From JBEIHI01 sp964655245 (GTDB lineage: Bacteria; Bdellovibrionota; UBA2394): a stretch of DNA of 5,826 bases. The notes below the pieces were generated by a model. It was not told where the DNA came from. It ran no database searches and saw nothing but the letters and a program-made list of their open reading frames with translations. Both the position numbers and the translations under genes were made by a program. Positions 5,657 through 5,826 of the stretch are shown in pieces. The first letter of the stretch is position 1, and each line of letters starts with the position of its first letter. The stretch covers positions 1-5,826 of the forward strand of contig CAZZLQ010000079.1 in assembly GCA_964655245.1 (NCBI GenBank), written 5' to 3'.

Positions 5657-5826
5657 TTAGAATTGGTAGCAGAAGCGAGCGCCGAGATTGTTGAGATCAT
5701 CAGCTCCCAGCACGGAGGCAAAGGTCCAAAACAGACCAATACCGATGGAATCGCTAAACATAAAGTCGCCACCCACTCCAAAGGCGATCAAAAACTTGGC
5801 TTCGCGGCTGACCAAATCGAGCAGGC
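5657..5826 (-). CDS. C-terminal end of an outer-membrane beta-barrel protein (partial)
   Basis: The last 55 codons of a leftward gene that enters from the right edge; the stop is TAA at 5659-5657. The reading frame is open throughout. The residues alternate polar and hydrophobic in strand-like blocks with aromatics (AKFLIAFGVGGDFMFS, then SIGIGLFWTFASVLG) and end in GARFCYQF. A terminal Phe with Tyr at the third position from the end is the usual BAM-recognised beta-signal of outer-membrane barrels. The strand pattern suits a small OmpA/OmpW-like or opacity-type barrel, but the family cannot be named from this piece. A Cys near the C-terminus is somewhat unusual for a barrel. The gene converges on the COG3014 gene with one base between stops. 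Confidence 0.65.
   Translation of the reverse strand, partial: LLDLVSREAKFLIAFGVGGDFMFSDSIGIGLFWTFASVLGADDLNNLGARFCYQF

Noticed and set aside
4429..5781. Minus-strand frames of 62-107 codons over the COG3014 gene and the right edge
   Set aside because: They conflict with a well-supported lipoprotein gene. The 5593-5781 frame also conflicts with the beta-barrel C-terminal frame, which is open to the edge and ends in a sensible beta-signal.
1..5826. tRNA, rRNA, CRISPR array, insertion sequence or prophage remnants
   Set aside because: Coding sequence fills nearly the whole window. No repeat-spacer pattern, transposase motif, flanking inverted repeats or tRNA-like fold was noticed.

Overview
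This 5.8 kb window is ordinary, densely packed Gram-negative chromosome with eight protein genes, two of them cut by the window edges. No RNA gene, mobile element, CRISPR array or long repeat was recognised. The outer-membrane character is clear: two lipoprotein signal peptides, an LpoB-type penicillin-binding-protein activator, and a beta-barrel C-terminus ending in Phe. Nonulosonic-acid (pseudaminate-type) sugar genes point to a glycosylated flagellum or surface. The taxon cannot be fixed from sequence alone; a Bdellovibrionota- or deltaproteobacteria-like organism is a guess.

Left part (1-2271): two pseudaminic acid genes diverge from a 102-base spacer. pseB (UDP-GlcNAc inverting 4,6-dehydratase) runs leftward and overlaps by ATGA the first 40 codons of a gene whose start resembles the Maf/DUF115 motility accessory factors, proposed nonulosonate transferases for flagellin. 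pseG (UDP-sugar hydrolase) runs rightward. PseB does the first step of CMP-pseudaminate synthesis and PseG the fourth; pseC, pseH, pseI and pseF are not in the window.

Middle (2281-3703): a leftward two-gene unit, ruvX then mltG. mltG starts with GTG inside the end of ruvX and has a good Shine-Dalgarno. MltG is the inner-membrane endolytic transglycosylase that cuts nascent glycan strands; RuvX (YqgF) is an RNase H-fold nuclease.

Right part (3733-5655): a rightward pair, an LpoB-family lipoprotein followed 21 bases later by a lipoprotein of the uncharacterised COG3014 family. With MltG next door, this segment has a cell-wall-synthesis theme. At the right edge a leftward outer-membrane beta-barrel gene ends head-on against the COG3014 gene with one base between the stop codons.

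I found no convincing new system. The observations most worth a second look are the LpoB-COG3014 pair, the nearly linker-less LpoB with an atypical lipobox, and the possible leaderless start of pseB.
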